64,000 bases of DNA, taken from assembly GCA_035652815.1 (NCBI GenBank), contig DASRDB010000017.1, positions 62,001-126,000 on the forward strand, read 5' to 3'. Of the stretch, positions 43,804-52,363 are shown piece after piece; position 1 is the first letter of the stretch; the number at the start of each line of letters is the position of its first letter. A program made the translations under genes and the position numbers. The notes beneath the pieces are model-generated. The model saw only the letters and a list, made by a program, of their open reading frames with translations. It did no database searches and had not been told where the DNA came from. Source of the stretch: DASRDB01 sp035652815 (GTDB lineage Bacteria > Chloroflexota > Ktedonobacteria > Ktedonobacterales > Ktedonobacteraceae).

Positions 43804-44466
43804 GTGATACACGTTCACGGAGTGATACTTGACGTCGATGGCACCCTGGTTGAGAGCAACGACGCGCATGCTCATTCCTGGGTGCAGGCCCTGGAAGCGT
43901 TTGGCTACAAGGTCGCCTTTGAAAAAGTACGCCCTCTCATTGGTATGGGGGGCGACAAAGTGTTGCCCGAGTTGATAGGAGTCTCAAAAGATAGTCACCT
44001 GGGCGAAGAGATCAGCCAGTTGCGCGAGAAAATCTTTAAAGAACAGTACCTGCCCCACCTGCGCGCCTTCCCGGGCGCGAAAGATTTGCTGAAAGAGATT
44101 CGCAAGCGCGGCCTCCAGCTGGCGATCGCCAGTTCAGCCAAACCGGACGAATTAAAAGCGTTACTGCAAATCGTCGGTGACTCGCACTTGATCGAAGAGG
44201 AAACTTCTTCTAAGGATGTACAGCGCTCGAAGCCCGACCCTGACGTAATGCACGTCACCCTCAAACGCATTGGTCTTCCCGCCAACGAGGTCATCATGAT
44301 CGGCGACACTGCCTATGATATCGAATCGGCGAACAAAGTGCATATTGATACCATTGCCTTCAGGTGCGGTGGCTGGAAAGATAAAGACCTGGCAGGCGCA
44401 GTCGCCATTTATGATGGCCCCGCCGATCTTTTGGAGCATTATGATAGTTCGCCATTAGCGCGATAA
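43804..44466 (+). CDS. HAD superfamily hydrolase (phosphatase)
   Basis: 220 aa, class I HAD fold. Motif I VILDVDGTLVESN (nucleophile DxD), motif II IASSA, motif III K in KPDPDVMHVTL, and motif IV MIGDTAYDIESANK. The cap is helical, as in beta-phosphoglucomutase and phosphoglycolate phosphatase-like proteins; substrate unknown. I chose GTG 43804, seven bases after GGAGGT; the in-frame ATG 43768 has no site. DUF1440-like membrane gene follows 11 bp later. Confidence 0.87.
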   Translation: MIHVHGVILDVDGTLVESNDAHAHSWVQALEAFGYKVAFEKVRPLIGMGGDKVLPELIGVSKDSHLGEEISQLREKIFKEQYLPHLRAFPGAKDLLKEIRKRGLQLAIASSAKPDELKALLQIVGDSHLIEEETSSKDVQRSKPDPDVMHVTLKRIGLPANEVIMIGDTAYDIESANKVHIDTIAFRCGGWKDKDLAGAVAIYDGPADLLEHYDSSPLAR

Positions 44467-44477
44467 GAGGTGTTTCT

Positions 44478-44975
44478 ATGGAAAAAGTGATGTCTGTCCT
44501 GAAGTTGCTCATTCGCCACTATGTAGGACCTGGCGTTCTGGCGGGCCTCATTGCGACAGTCCCCATGACGGTTTTTATGCTGCTCGCCCAACGCTTCCTA
44601 CCAGGACACCAACAATACGCCCTCCCGCCTGAGCGCATCACAACGAAGATCGCTAAACGTCTGGGCTTCGGCCATAAAATGGATAAGCCTAAACGAGTAG
44701 GGGCATCATTGCTGGCACATTTCGGTTACGGGGCCAACATGGGAGCAATGTACGTTCCTTTTACAAGATGGCTCCGTCTGCCCCCGGTCGCGAAAGGCGC
44801 TGTCTTTGGCTTGATCGTCTGGGCTGGCAGCTATTTCGGCCTCCTACCCGCCTTGAAATTGCCGGAACAGGCCCCTGAGCAACCAGCGCAGCGCAACCTG
44901 CTCATGATTGTCGCGCACCTGATCTGGGGTACGACTCTAGGTGCGACCGAAGACATTCTTGAACGTTCCCTCTAA
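44478..44975 (+). CDS. DUF1440/YagU-like membrane protein
   Basis: 165 aa. Membrane segments around 16-36, 85-110 and 140-155, with LAGLIATVPMTVFMLLAQRF near the start and AHLIWGTTLGATEDILERS at the end. Similar proteins (YagU) are inner-membrane proteins reported in acid resistance; a biochemical role is not known. AGAGGTG before ATG 44478. Close behind the HAD gene and probably cotranscribed. Confidence 0.75.
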   Translation: MEKVMSVLKLLIRHYVGPGVLAGLIATVPMTVFMLLAQRFLPGHQQYALPPERITTKIAKRLGFGHKMDKPKRVGASLLAHFGYGANMGAMYVPFTRWLRLPPVAKGAVFGLIVWAGSYFGLLPALKLPEQAPEQPAQRNLLMIVAHLIWGTTLGATEDILERSL

Positions 44976-44992
44976 TCGAGAGCCCGTAGCAC

Positions 44993-45126
44993 GCCATGAA
45001 ACAGCCCCCCTCGCCTGTCATCCTGAGCGCAGCGAAGGTTCTGCGACCACCAACTGACTCCACATGGCACACGCGAGATCCCTCGCTGCGCTCAGGATGA
45101 CATCTGGAGGTAGATGTGTAATAGCA
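44993..45126 (-). repeat. Palindromic repeat element, copy 3
   Basis: About 134 bp, opposite orientation to copies 1 and 2. Arms 45017-45042 and 45076-45101 (two differing bases), loop 33 bp. Flanks, read in reverse, again carry TGCTATTACA and TTTCATGGC. Confidence 0.83.
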
Positions 45127-45128
45127 AG

Positions 45129-45488
45129 CTACTGGCTCTGATCGGGCGTCTGCACTCCACCTCGTCCCGTGTAGCCTGCCTGCTGGCTCTCCTGCCAATC
45201 AGTACCAGACTCCGTACCAATCGGTTCCCGCTTTTCTCCAGGTCGCTCAGGCGGTTGATTCGCAGGTAGTGCTGCACTCGTCGACTGACCCGCATTTCCC
45301 GAAGGCGAAGCAACTGTCGCATCATGCGTCTGCTCCTGCTGCGAGCCAGTTCCGCCCATGATATTTTGCAATACCCGGTCACGGGTCGTGCCAGCAGCCT
45401 CTGCCGCCGCGTCAATATCCTTCAACGTAATATTCCGGCTATCTCCATGATCATTATCTGGTTCGCCGCAACCACAACTCAGGCACAT
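45129..45488 (-). CDS. Small Cys-rich-start protein (MCLSCGCGEP family)
   Basis: 119 aa. The N-terminus MCLSCGCGEPDNDHGDSRNI is a recurrent signature of small uncharacterised proteins in Actinobacteria and Chloroflexota; the CxxCxC cluster could hold a metal. An amphipathic helix (DIDAAAEAAGTTRDRVLQNI) follows, then about 70 residues of Gln/Thr/Gly/Pro low complexity. GGAGGAC precedes ATG 45488. Its stop lies immediately next to the palindromic element. Function unknown. Confidence 0.7.
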   Translation of the reverse strand: MCLSCGCGEPDNDHGDSRNITLKDIDAAAEAAGTTRDRVLQNIMGGTGSQQEQTHDATVASPSGNAGQSTSAALPANQPPERPGEKREPIGTESGTDWQESQQAGYTGRGGVQTPDQSQ

Positions 45489-45711
45489 AAGAATCCGTCC
45501 TCCTTCTGCTTTTTAAGCCGTTACATCAAACAGCTTCTAATGTATCTTATGGCAGCGCTTCAACATACACTATTTGCTAACTTCAGGTAGGGCGTTATAG
45601 AATATAGGGGCTTTCCTACCCGGTGCTGGCTCTCTTCAACAAAGATTGTTTGTCCTGTAGTCTGTTGCCTTAGAAAACAGGCACACAACAGCAGAAAAGA
45701 AAGGGCAGATC

Positions 45712-46683
45712 ATGGCTAGTTCCGTTCCTATCACCGAATTCCGGCTCGACCTCAGCGAACTCTCCTACACCGGACAAGACCTGGTGCGTCCCGAGTCTGT
45801 TCTTGCCCAGTCTGACGGCACCCTCTGGGTTTCGGATGGGCGAGGCGGCATCACCCGTATTAACCCCGATGGTAGTCAGCAATTTCTGGGCGGCCTGGGA
45901 GGCGAACCAAATGGCCTCGCCATGATGGATGATGGCTCAATTCTGGTCGCCAATATTGGCGAGGGCATTGTGCAGCGTCTCTATCCGGATGGGCATAGCG
46001 AAGATTTCTTGACCGAGGTCGACGGCAAGCGCCTCACCTGCGCGAACTTCGTCTTCATCGATAGCAAAAATCGCGTCTGGATGGCCTTTTCCACCCGCGA
46101 ACAGATCTGGTGGCCTGCGGCAGCGCATCCACGCCCAGATGGCTTTATCGTCCTGAAAGATGATCGAGGCGCTCGTATCGTTGCCGATGGTATTTATTTC
46201 ACCAACGAGATACGGCTCGATGCGCAGGAAGAATACCTTTACGTTGCGGAAACCATGAAGGCCAGGATTTCGCGTTTCCGCGTCCAGCCGGATGGCAGCC
46301 TGACCGGCCAGGAAGTATTTGGCCCGGCAAGCCTGGGTATCGGCGGCTACGTCGATGGCTTTGCTTTCGACAGTGAGGGCAACATCTGGGTGACAACCGT
46401 CACGCGCAACGGCCTCGGCATCATCACTCGCGATGGCGACTATCATGTCGTCTTCGAAGACCCACGCGAAGACGTGCTGCAAGCCTTCGAGCAAAAAATC
46501 GCCGACGGAACCGCACAGCCAAACGACATGCTGATGGCGGCTGGCCCCACCCTCCAATTTCCAACCAGCCTCACTTTCGGCGGCCCCGATCTGCGCACCG
46601 TCTATATCGGCTCGCTCGGCATGAACCGCCTGCCCACTTTCCAATCACCTGTGCCCGGTCTACCCATGCATCACTGGAAATAA
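45712..46683 (+). CDS. SMP-30/gluconolactonase-like protein
   Basis: 323 aa. Six-bladed beta-propeller of the SMP-30 family; members are metal-dependent lactonases. Family pieces: RPESVLAQSDGTLWVSDGRG, INPDGS, GEPNGLAMMDDGSILVANIG, GIYFTNEIRLDAQEEYLYVA and GYVDGFAFDSEGNIWVTTV, containing the metal-binding Glu/Asn/Asp pattern. AAAGGG precedes ATG 45712. Monocistronic, closed by a long hairpin. Sugar lactone is a plausible substrate. Confidence 0.85.
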   Translation: MASSVPITEFRLDLSELSYTGQDLVRPESVLAQSDGTLWVSDGRGGITRINPDGSQQFLGGLGGEPNGLAMMDDGSILVANIGEGIVQRLYPDGHSEDFLTEVDGKRLTCANFVFIDSKNRVWMAFSTREQIWWPAAAHPRPDGFIVLKDDRGARIVADGIYFTNEIRLDAQEEYLYVAETMKARISRFRVQPDGSLTGQEVFGPASLGIGGYVDGFAFDSEGNIWVTTVTRNGLGIITRDGDYHVVFEDPREDVLQAFEQKIADGTAQPNDMLMAAGPTLQFPTSLTFGGPDLRTVYIGSLGMNRLPTFQSPVPGLPMHHWK

Positions 46684-46689
46684 GATATC

Positions 46690-46730
46690 AACGCGATAAG
46701 GTATATTACGAGCATATACCTTATCGCGTT
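46690..46730. terminator. Shared hairpin between convergent SMP-30 and ABC permease genes
   Basis: Perfect 17-bp stem (46690-46706 with 46714-46730) and 7-base loop. Ten bases follow the SMP-30 stop. The T-run is short (GTTCCCCCTGCTT), so it may work by stem strength in both directions. Confidence 0.65.
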
Positions 46731-46767
46731 CCCCCTGCTTGATGCAGGTTCTTTGACCATTGACACA

Positions 46768-48177
46768 TTACTTCGCCCTTACCATTTTCAACAATTGTCT
46801 GAAGCCAGGTCGCTGCCCGTACATCAAAACGCCGTAGCGATAAATGCGCGCCGAAAGCATGACACAGACAAAAATCGTCACAAGCAACAACACAATCGTC
46901 ACAACTACCTCCCACCAGGCAACTGCACCCAGCGCAAGGCGTATCAGCATCACCATAGGCATCCAGAAAGGAATATACGAGAACACCTTTGTTGATGTCG
47001 CATTAGGATTAAATGCCCCCATGTAGACCGGCACAAAGCTCAAGATTAATATCAGTAAGGGAACCTGAATCGCGCTCTGCACCTCATCTTGCCGCTTAAC
47101 CATTGCGCCCAATCCGGCAAACAGGGTCGCATACAGAAAGAAAGCCAGCAGAAAATAGACCAGAAAGAGGAGATAGAACGGCAGGGAAATGGCGATGAGA
47201 TACTGACCAATCCCTCCCGCACTCGCTCCGAACAGCGCCGCCTGTATAGGAGTTTGCAGCAGTTGCGCGCCCACGCCAACTACTACCAGGCACACCATCT
47301 GTGAGAGTCCCGCCGCGCCAATGCCCAGGATCTTCCCGACCATTAATTGAAAAGGAGTCGCCGCGTTCACAAGAATTTCCATCACCCGGCTGCTTTTCTC
47401 TTCCGCGACTCCCTGCGCAACGATACCTGCATACCCCGTCACCGCATAGAAGAGCAGGTAAACTCCGACAAAGGCAAGGATAAAGTCTGCGGCGATTTCG
47501 CTACTTGGCTTCGTATTCTGGCTCTGCTGAGAATAGTCAACCGTCAAATCAGGGGGAGCAAACAAACGGCGTGTTTGCAGTAGTGTCAATCCCAGGCGAT
47601 GCGCGTTGTCGAGCAAGTTAAGTTGTTGCGTCAGCGTCTGGATGGTAGACAGGTTGGAGTCGTTGCTCGGACTGCCATTGCTATAATACGTGAAGTGTAA
47701 GTCCTGGTTTGGTGAGCGATCTACTACTAGCAGCATATCCAATTTGCCAGCTTTGACCTGACTTTGCAAGCTGGCAGCCTCATTGGTAGTCGAGACACGC
47801 AAAGCAAAGGAAGGTGGACTGTTTGTATTCGTCCCATTCAGCGTAGTATTAATATAACTGGTCAACGCACTGTTATCCAGGCCTGCAACGGTTCCGGCGT
47901 GGTTCACCACGACTATACTGGTTTGTGAAGGGGAGCGCGAAGCGAAAAACTGCACTATTGTCGGGACAAAAGCGGCCAGAAACACAATCAGCAGCAGGAT
48001 AATGCTGGCAATGAGAAAACTGCGCTGGGTCACGCGATTTTTGTACTCGCGCCCTATAATGAGACGAATATTGCGCCAGTTATTTGCTTTCGCTGCCTCG
48101 CCCCTACTGACGATAACGGCGTCATGCTCCTGTACTGGCTGCGCCTGTTCCTGCGTCTGAGCAGTTTTCTTTGCCAT
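46768..48177 (-). CDS. ABC-2 type transporter permease (NatB-like)
   Basis: 469 aa. One membrane helix near residue 55 (RSFLIASIILLLIVFLAAFV), a long extracellular segment (about 75-235) and then five or six helices, with EEKSSRVMEILVNAATPFQL, the motif of sodium exporter NatB/DUF and ABC-2 permeases. Exports a cation, drug or lipid using the ATPase encoded just upstream. AGGAGCG precedes ATG 48177; the gap to the ATPase gene is 17 bp. The substrate cannot be read. Confidence 0.85.
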   Translation of the reverse strand: MAKKTAQTQEQAQPVQEHDAVIVSRGEAAKANNWRNIRLIIGREYKNRVTQRSFLIASIILLLIVFLAAFVPTIVQFFASRSPSQTSIVVVNHAGTVAGLDNSALTSYINTTLNGTNTNSPPSFALRVSTTNEAASLQSQVKAGKLDMLLVVDRSPNQDLHFTYYSNGSPSNDSNLSTIQTLTQQLNLLDNAHRLGLTLLQTRRLFAPPDLTVDYSQQSQNTKPSSEIAADFILAFVGVYLLFYAVTGYAGIVAQGVAEEKSSRVMEILVNAATPFQLMVGKILGIGAAGLSQMVCLVVVGVGAQLLQTPIQAALFGASAGGIGQYLIAISLPFYLLFLVYFLLAFFLYATLFAGLGAMVKRQDEVQSAIQVPLLILILSFVPVYMGAFNPNATSTKVFSYIPFWMPMVMLIRLALGAVAWWEVVVTIVLLLVTIFVCVMLSARIYRYGVLMYGQRPGFRQLLKMVRAK

Positions 48178-48194
48178 CGTTTCGCTCCTATTTT

Positions 48195-49124
48195 CTATGC
48201 CGACACCACAGATGGAGTATCGGGCGTCGAGCCGACCAGCTCAATGAAAATATCGGTCAGCGACGGCTCAACAATCTCGAAAAGGCTGATGATCCCGCCA
48301 TGTTGCAGCGCCGCTTCCACAATCAGGTTAGGATTGAGACCCGCCTGGAACTGCATTTCAATATAGTCCTGTCGGCGTTTGATGACCTGCACTCCTTCCA
48401 GACTATCAAGAAAAGCAGCCTCAGGGTCGTTATCGAGCCTGAGATGCGCCAGATTGCGACCATGTTGCCGCTTGATATCGCGCACGCTCCCCTGCGCAAC
48501 CGATTGTCCCTTATCGATAATCACAATGTCCTCGCACAGCTCCTCAACCTGCTCCAACTGGTGTGTGGAAAAGATGATCGTCTTGCCGCGCCGGTGCATC
48601 TCTAAAAACGCCTCTTTGAGAACACTGGCATTGACCGGATCGAGGCCACTAAATGGTTCGTCCATAATCAGGATGTCTGGATCATGCAGGATAGCAGCCA
48701 GGAACTGTACCTTTTGCTGGTTGCCTTTGGAGAGTTCTTCCACTTTTCTCCTGCGGTTCGCATTGATCTGAAAACGCTCAAGCCACTCATCCAGCGCTTT
48801 CCTGGCATCTTGCTTCGAGACACCATTCAGGCGCGCCAGAAACAGCAACTGCTCATCTACGCGCATTTTCGGATAGAGTCCGCGCTCTTCGGGCAGATAG
48901 CCCCATTTTCTGCGCGGCACCTGGCTAACATCACTGCCATTCCAGGTGATAGTGCCGTTATCAGGACGCAAAATATCCAGAATCATACGCATCGTGGTCG
49001 TTTTTCCCGCGCCATTTGCTCCCAGAAAGCCAAAAAGCGCCCCCTCCTCAACTTCCATAGAGAGGTCCTTAATTGCCTGTAACTGACCAAACCATTTATT
49101 GACATGCTCAACACGCAGACTCAT
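48195..49124 (-). CDS. ABC transporter ATP-binding protein (NatA-like)
   Basis: 309 aa. Walker A LGANGAGKTTT, signature ELSKGNQQKVQ, Walker B ILIMDEPFSGLDP and STHQLEQVEEL, with a C-terminal domain of about 90 residues (LRLDNDPEAAFLDSLEGVQV) of the DUF4162 type found in NatA-like ATPases. Works with the permease downstream. AAAGGGAA precedes ATG 49124. The promoter carries an operator (49242-49256). Confidence 0.88.
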   Translation of the reverse strand: MSLRVEHVNKWFGQLQAIKDLSMEVEEGALFGFLGANGAGKTTTMRMILDILRPDNGTITWNGSDVSQVPRRKWGYLPEERGLYPKMRVDEQLLFLARLNGVSKQDARKALDEWLERFQINANRRRKVEELSKGNQQKVQFLAAILHDPDILIMDEPFSGLDPVNASVLKEAFLEMHRRGKTIIFSTHQLEQVEELCEDIVIIDKGQSVAQGSVRDIKRQHGRNLAHLRLDNDPEAAFLDSLEGVQVIKRRQDYIEMQFQAGLNPNLIVEAALQHGGIISLFEIVEPSLTDIFIELVGSTPDTPSVVSA

Positions 49125-49238
49125 AGCGTTCCCTTTCCAGCTTGAGAGAGAATGATTTAGAGAGGTATTGCATAAGATTTCCTTTCATATGTTTGCCTGG
49201 CTCACCCATTTTGTTTTTATTGCTATATGCTAATTACC

Positions 49239-49267
49239 TATATAACATATTGTTATCTCTTTGTCCA
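49239..49267 (-). promoter_or_regulatory. Promoter and operator of the NatAB-like operon
   Basis: On the minus strand TGGACA (49267-49262), 17 bases, TATATA (49244-49239). The perfect 15-bp palindrome ATAACATATTGTTAT (49242-49256) lies in the spacer and touches the -10 box, so it is well placed for a repressor. Confidence 0.5.
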
Positions 49268-49396
49268 GGTAATATACAGGCTAAAACATTTTATTCGAGG
49301 ATATTGTACCTATCTGGCCCATTTCAAAATGTTGAGGCAACGAGAAATACGCCTCATCATCAGGTCTCATACAGCTTGAACGAGGCTCATTACTCA

Positions 49397-49900
49397 TCAA
49401 GATCGGCCCTTGAACCTCGCTATCCGCTCTTCTTCCTGATCCTTCTGGTTTCCAGGAAGCTTAAGTACTGGCAATTTGCCGGTCTTCTCTCGCCTTGCGG
49501 CACGAATAATTTTATGCCCCAGCCAGTCGCCAAGCAGCACAGCCAGAACTCCGCCGATAAGACTAAGTACCACATATAACAGTGCCAGCAACCAGCTTCC
49601 ATGCGCGAACAGCAGCACATCGCCAAGCGCCATGCTGCTGAACGTGGTATAGGCTCCCAGAAAACCTATATTGATAAACAGGCGGCGTGTGGGGCCAACG
49701 AGAAACGTTGCATCCGCCAGCACCGTTACTAACGCCAGGATAAGCGCGCCAGTAATATTGATGAAGAGAATATCGAAAGGAAAGTTTTTTCCGAGCCAGC
49801 TTTGAATCAGCGTGCTGAGCAAGTAGCGCATAAGCGTACCAAAAAATCCGCCAAAGAAGACCGCCATCACACGGCGTCGTAAAGATAATGTACGCGCCAT
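49397..49900 (-). CDS. crcB: Fluoride ion channel CrcB (second copy)
   Basis: 167 aa, four helices. Fluc/CrcB channels export F- from the cytoplasm. Features: GGFFGTLMRYLLSTLI, FPFDILFINITGALILAL, GFLGAYTTFSSMALGDV with the TTFS phenylalanine box, and an additional basic, hydrophilic tail of about 30 residues. ATG 49900 overlaps the TGA of the first CrcB gene by one base (TGATG), and GGGGAG precedes it; an in-frame GTG at 49909 is less likely. Last gene of the fluoride operon. Confidence 0.9.
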   Translation of the reverse strand: MARTLSLRRRVMAVFFGGFFGTLMRYLLSTLIQSWLGKNFPFDILFINITGALILALVTVLADATFLVGPTRRLFINIGFLGAYTTFSSMALGDVLLFAHGSWLLALLYVVLSLIGGVLAVLLGDWLGHKIIRAARREKTGKLPVLKLPGNQKDQEEERIARFKGRS

Positions 49901-50286
49901 CAGAGCCACTCCCCTAACACCATACCGAGCGCAGCAGCACTATAACCGATAAGCACAGAACCGCCAAGATAGATCATACTTCTCCTTGAACTTCCTCCCC
50001 GCGCCAACTGCACCCCTTCCCAACTCATCGTGCTGAAGGTGGTATATCCTCCGAGAAAGCCCGTTGCCAGCACCAGTTGCACTGCGGGCGAAATCAACTT
50101 GCGACTCGTCACGCCAAACAGCAATCCAATCACAAATGCGCCCGAAACATTGATGAGAAATGTTCCAAAAGGAAACTGCGAGCTGGCGCGTTCGGCTACA
50201 TAACGGCCCAGAAAATACCGTGATACAGCACCAAGCGCACCAGCAATACCTACGAGACAGGCTAAACCTAACGAAGTAAACGTCAT
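49900..50286 (-). CDS. crcB: Fluoride ion channel CrcB (first copy)
   Basis: 128 aa, four helices. VGIAGALGAVSRYFLGRYVA, FPFGTFLINVSGAFVIGLLF and GFLGGYTTFSTMSWEGVQLA mark CrcB. Adjacent pairs of CrcB-type genes commonly form a functional heterodimeric channel. The start overlaps the DUF190 stop by 4 bp (ATGA), so translation is coupled. Third of four genes in the fluoride operon. Confidence 0.92.
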   Translation of the reverse strand: MTFTSLGLACLVGIAGALGAVSRYFLGRYVAERASSQFPFGTFLINVSGAFVIGLLFGVTSRKLISPAVQLVLATGFLGGYTTFSTMSWEGVQLARGGSSRRSMIYLGGSVLIGYSAAALGMVLGEWL

Positions 50287-50612
50287 GCCCTGCTCCCGTT
50301 ATAGACAATCTCTACCGGCTCAAGCGTAATCGTTCCCTGCTGCACTAACTCATCAAGCAAGGGCAGAAAGCTATGCACGCGCTCCTCGCTCTCCACAATT
50401 TCAATGAGAATAGGTAAATTTTCCGAGATATCAGGTAGCCGCTCAGTTGATAGATGATGCTGCGGGCCAAAGCCCTCTATTCCCCTCAGCACCGTCGCGC
50501 CTCTCATTTCATGCTGTTGGGCAAGTTCAAGAATAGCCCGGTAAAGCGGTTTGTCCTGCCATTCTTGCATTTCTCCAATATAGATCCGTAACAGTTTCCC
50601 CGGTTCTGACAT
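50283..50612 (-). CDS. DUF190 family protein
   Basis: 109 aa. Matches DUF190: LLRIYIGEMQEWQDKPLYRA, ATVLRGIEGFGPQHHLST, and ILIEIVESEERVHSFLPLLD. The fold resembles small PII-like proteins, which would suit a regulator. It sits directly before crcB and after a DUF190-CBS protein, so it probably binds or senses something in the fluoride response. AGGAAA before ATG 50612. Confidence 0.85.
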   Translation of the reverse strand: MSEPGKLLRIYIGEMQEWQDKPLYRAILELAQQHEMRGATVLRGIEGFGPQHHLSTERLPDISENLPILIEIVESEERVHSFLPLLDELVQQGTITLEPVEIVYNGSRA

Positions 50613-50619
50613 ATGTTTC

Positions 50620-51975
50620 CTACGATTCCTCTAATAAGATGCGCAGGAGATCAGTTCTCCCAACGATTCCTTGCAGGCGCTTTTGTTCATCGACAACTGG
50701 CAGCACCTTGCGCCCCGTACTAATCATCCGCTCAATCGTTTCCTGTACTGTCGTCGTCTCTGAAACCATAATCACGTCCCGATTCATGATATCGGCAGCT
50801 ACGCGCGCCTTTCCCGTGTGTGTTTGTAAAGCTCCTGTCGGCACATGCCCCGGTTTGCCTCGCGCCCAGTTACTTAACATCTGTAGTAACCCAGGACGGG
50901 CCTCTGCCTGCATCTGAGCCAGGATATCCACATCGCTGATAATTCCAGCCACCCGCCCCTCGGCGTCAACCACTACCACACGCTTCAATGGCGAAACCAG
51001 CAGCGCATCAATGACATCTCCCAACAAAGCCTCGCTGCTGACCGTTGCTACATCTGGATTGAGGTACTGCCCAACTGGCTGCTGCTGCGGTGGAAGATTG
51101 TTTAATGGCGCGGAACGTCGTAGCGGCTGCGTTCCTCTACTCTCCTGGCTACTGATAAGCGGGCTGGTGACAATCAGCTGCAACAGGTCTGCCCTTGTGA
51201 CCATTCCTCGAAGCGTGCCATCGGACTCCACCACCGGTAAACGGCGCAAACCTGTTTCAAGCATGATCTGGGCCGCCTCCTTTACCTGCATGGTCGGCTC
51301 CACAGTACGCACCTGTGTATTCATCACATCCTGGGCCGTCAAATCGCTCTGTTTGCCCTGTTCGAGGGGAGTCTCTACTGCCCGAGCTGTCGAACTATCC
51401 AGTTCGCGGGCGGTACGTAGCAATCCTCGTCGCATAGGCAGTACCCCGGCGCGAATCAGATCTCCGGTGCTAATCAAGCCTTTCAAATGTTGCTGGCTAT
51501 CCACTACTGGCAACGCTCGAAATGGAGCATCTAACAGCAAATCAACCACTGTCGCAACAGGCGTATCCAGTTCAACTGTAGTGAGTGAGGTCTCCATCAC
51601 CTGCTGCACCGTCAGCTTCGATGATAGACCTCTTGGCCGCGCGTGCGTGTATTTCAAAACCTCGACCTCCTGCGTGGTCATTAAGCCACCGCTCAACATC
51701 TCCTGCAAGCGCGGCAGCAGGCGTTGTATGCGATACGGCGCATCGACTACCGAAATCACAATCGGCGCATCGGACGACCAGCGCCACCCTCCTTCCTCGT
51801 GCAAACGCGCACCCGCGCCATATCCGGCCACCGCTCGTGTCACCGTAGCTCCCGCGCATCCCGCGTCACGAAGAAGTTGAACTATCGCTACATACAGCGG
51901 TGTTCCATGCCATTGATCTGCTTCACCGATGTAGATGGTCAGAGCCATCGCCTTGCCTTTCCTCAGCAAGCTCAT
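50620..51975 (-). CDS. DUF190 domain protein with four CBS domains
   Basis: 451 aa. An N-terminal DUF190 domain (about 10-115: LTIYIGEADQWHGTPLYVAI, GATVTRAVAGYGAGARLHEE) is followed by four CBS repeats: QQVMETSLTTVELDTPV at 120-175, QDVMNTQVRTVEPTM at 210-265, LNPDVATVSSEALLGD at 300-355, and ADIMNRDVIMVSETTTV at 390-450. CBS pairs bind adenine nucleotides, so this is a candidate nucleotide-sensing partner of CrcB. ATG 51975 has AGGAGGG; ATG 51948 with AAAGG is an in-frame alternative. First gene behind the fluoride riboswitch. Confidence 0.87.
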   Translation of the reverse strand: MSLLRKGKAMALTIYIGEADQWHGTPLYVAIVQLLRDAGCAGATVTRAVAGYGAGARLHEEGGWRWSSDAPIVISVVDAPYRIQRLLPRLQEMLSGGLMTTQEVEVLKYTHARPRGLSSKLTVQQVMETSLTTVELDTPVATVVDLLLDAPFRALPVVDSQQHLKGLISTGDLIRAGVLPMRRGLLRTARELDSSTARAVETPLEQGKQSDLTAQDVMNTQVRTVEPTMQVKEAAQIMLETGLRRLPVVESDGTLRGMVTRADLLQLIVTSPLISSQESRGTQPLRRSAPLNNLPPQQQPVGQYLNPDVATVSSEALLGDVIDALLVSPLKRVVVVDAEGRVAGIISDVDILAQMQAEARPGLLQMLSNWARGKPGHVPTGALQTHTGKARVAADIMNRDVIMVSETTTVQETIERMISTGRKVLPVVDEQKRLQGIVGRTDLLRILLEES

Positions 51976-52174
51976 CGTGCATCCCTCCTCGTTGAATTAT
52001 GCTGGCAATACTATAGCACAAGCGTTTACAACGCGAAGGCCCATCGATTCGCCTGCTTACCTGCTTGAATCAGACAAAACACAAACGCCTCTCCTACAGA
52101 CAGAAAGAGTTGTTCTGCAAGAGAAGCGCTTCTATGCTTCCACCCCGCATATTTCTTGCTCAGGGAAGAAGTAT

Positions 52175-52262
52175 AAAAAAAACTTCTAACGACCAACCCG
52201 CTCTGTAGTTGGATGTTAGAAGCTATCAGCCTTGCGGCATTACGCGAGCCTCATCGCGGTTC
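52175..52262 (-). ncRNA. Fluoride (crcB) riboswitch with terminator expression platform
   Basis: On the minus strand the aptamer reads GCGATGAGGCTCGC, then a GTAAT linker, then GCC-GCAA-GGC, then TGATAGCTTCTAAC, matching the fluoride riboswitch consensus (GGCGATGAGGCCCGCC ... CTGATGGCCTCTACTG) in order and spacing. The final segment CTTCTAAC (in DNA 52215-52222) can pair with GTTAGAAG at 52183-52190 (a terminator stem, extended by CCAAC/GTTGG) followed by eight T (52182-52175). Fluoride binding should free the gene from termination. It controls the DUF190-CBS, DUF190, CrcB, CrcB operon. Confidence 0.9.
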
Positions 52263-52273
52263 CTGTTGCTCTA

Positions 52274-52303
52274 AGTATACTAGAGGCAAACAAAGCCAGT
52301 CAA
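52274..52303 (-). promoter_or_regulatory. Promoter of the fluoride operon
   Basis: On the minus strand TTGACT (52303-52298), 18 bases, TATACT (52279-52274). Transcription should start near 52267, right at the first base of the aptamer. Confidence 0.75.
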
Positions 52304-52334
52304 GGGTACTCGCAAATTACAACAAGCATAAACC

Positions 52335-52363
52335 TTGCCTTTTTCCACCCTTTCAGGTACACT
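52335..52363 (+). promoter_or_regulatory. Promoter of the SWIM/DUF5691/AAA/DUF5682/VWA operon
   Basis: TTGCCT (52335-52340), 17 bases, TACACT (52358-52363). Start of transcription near 52370, so the leader is about 310 bases long. Confidence 0.45.

Noticed and set aside
49191..49235. 14-codon ORF between the ATPase and CrcB genes
   Set aside because: No ribosome site and inside a promoter region.
51011..51880. Plus-strand ORF of 289 codons
   Set aside because: Shadow of the CBS-domain protein; Ser/Arg-rich with no ribosome site.
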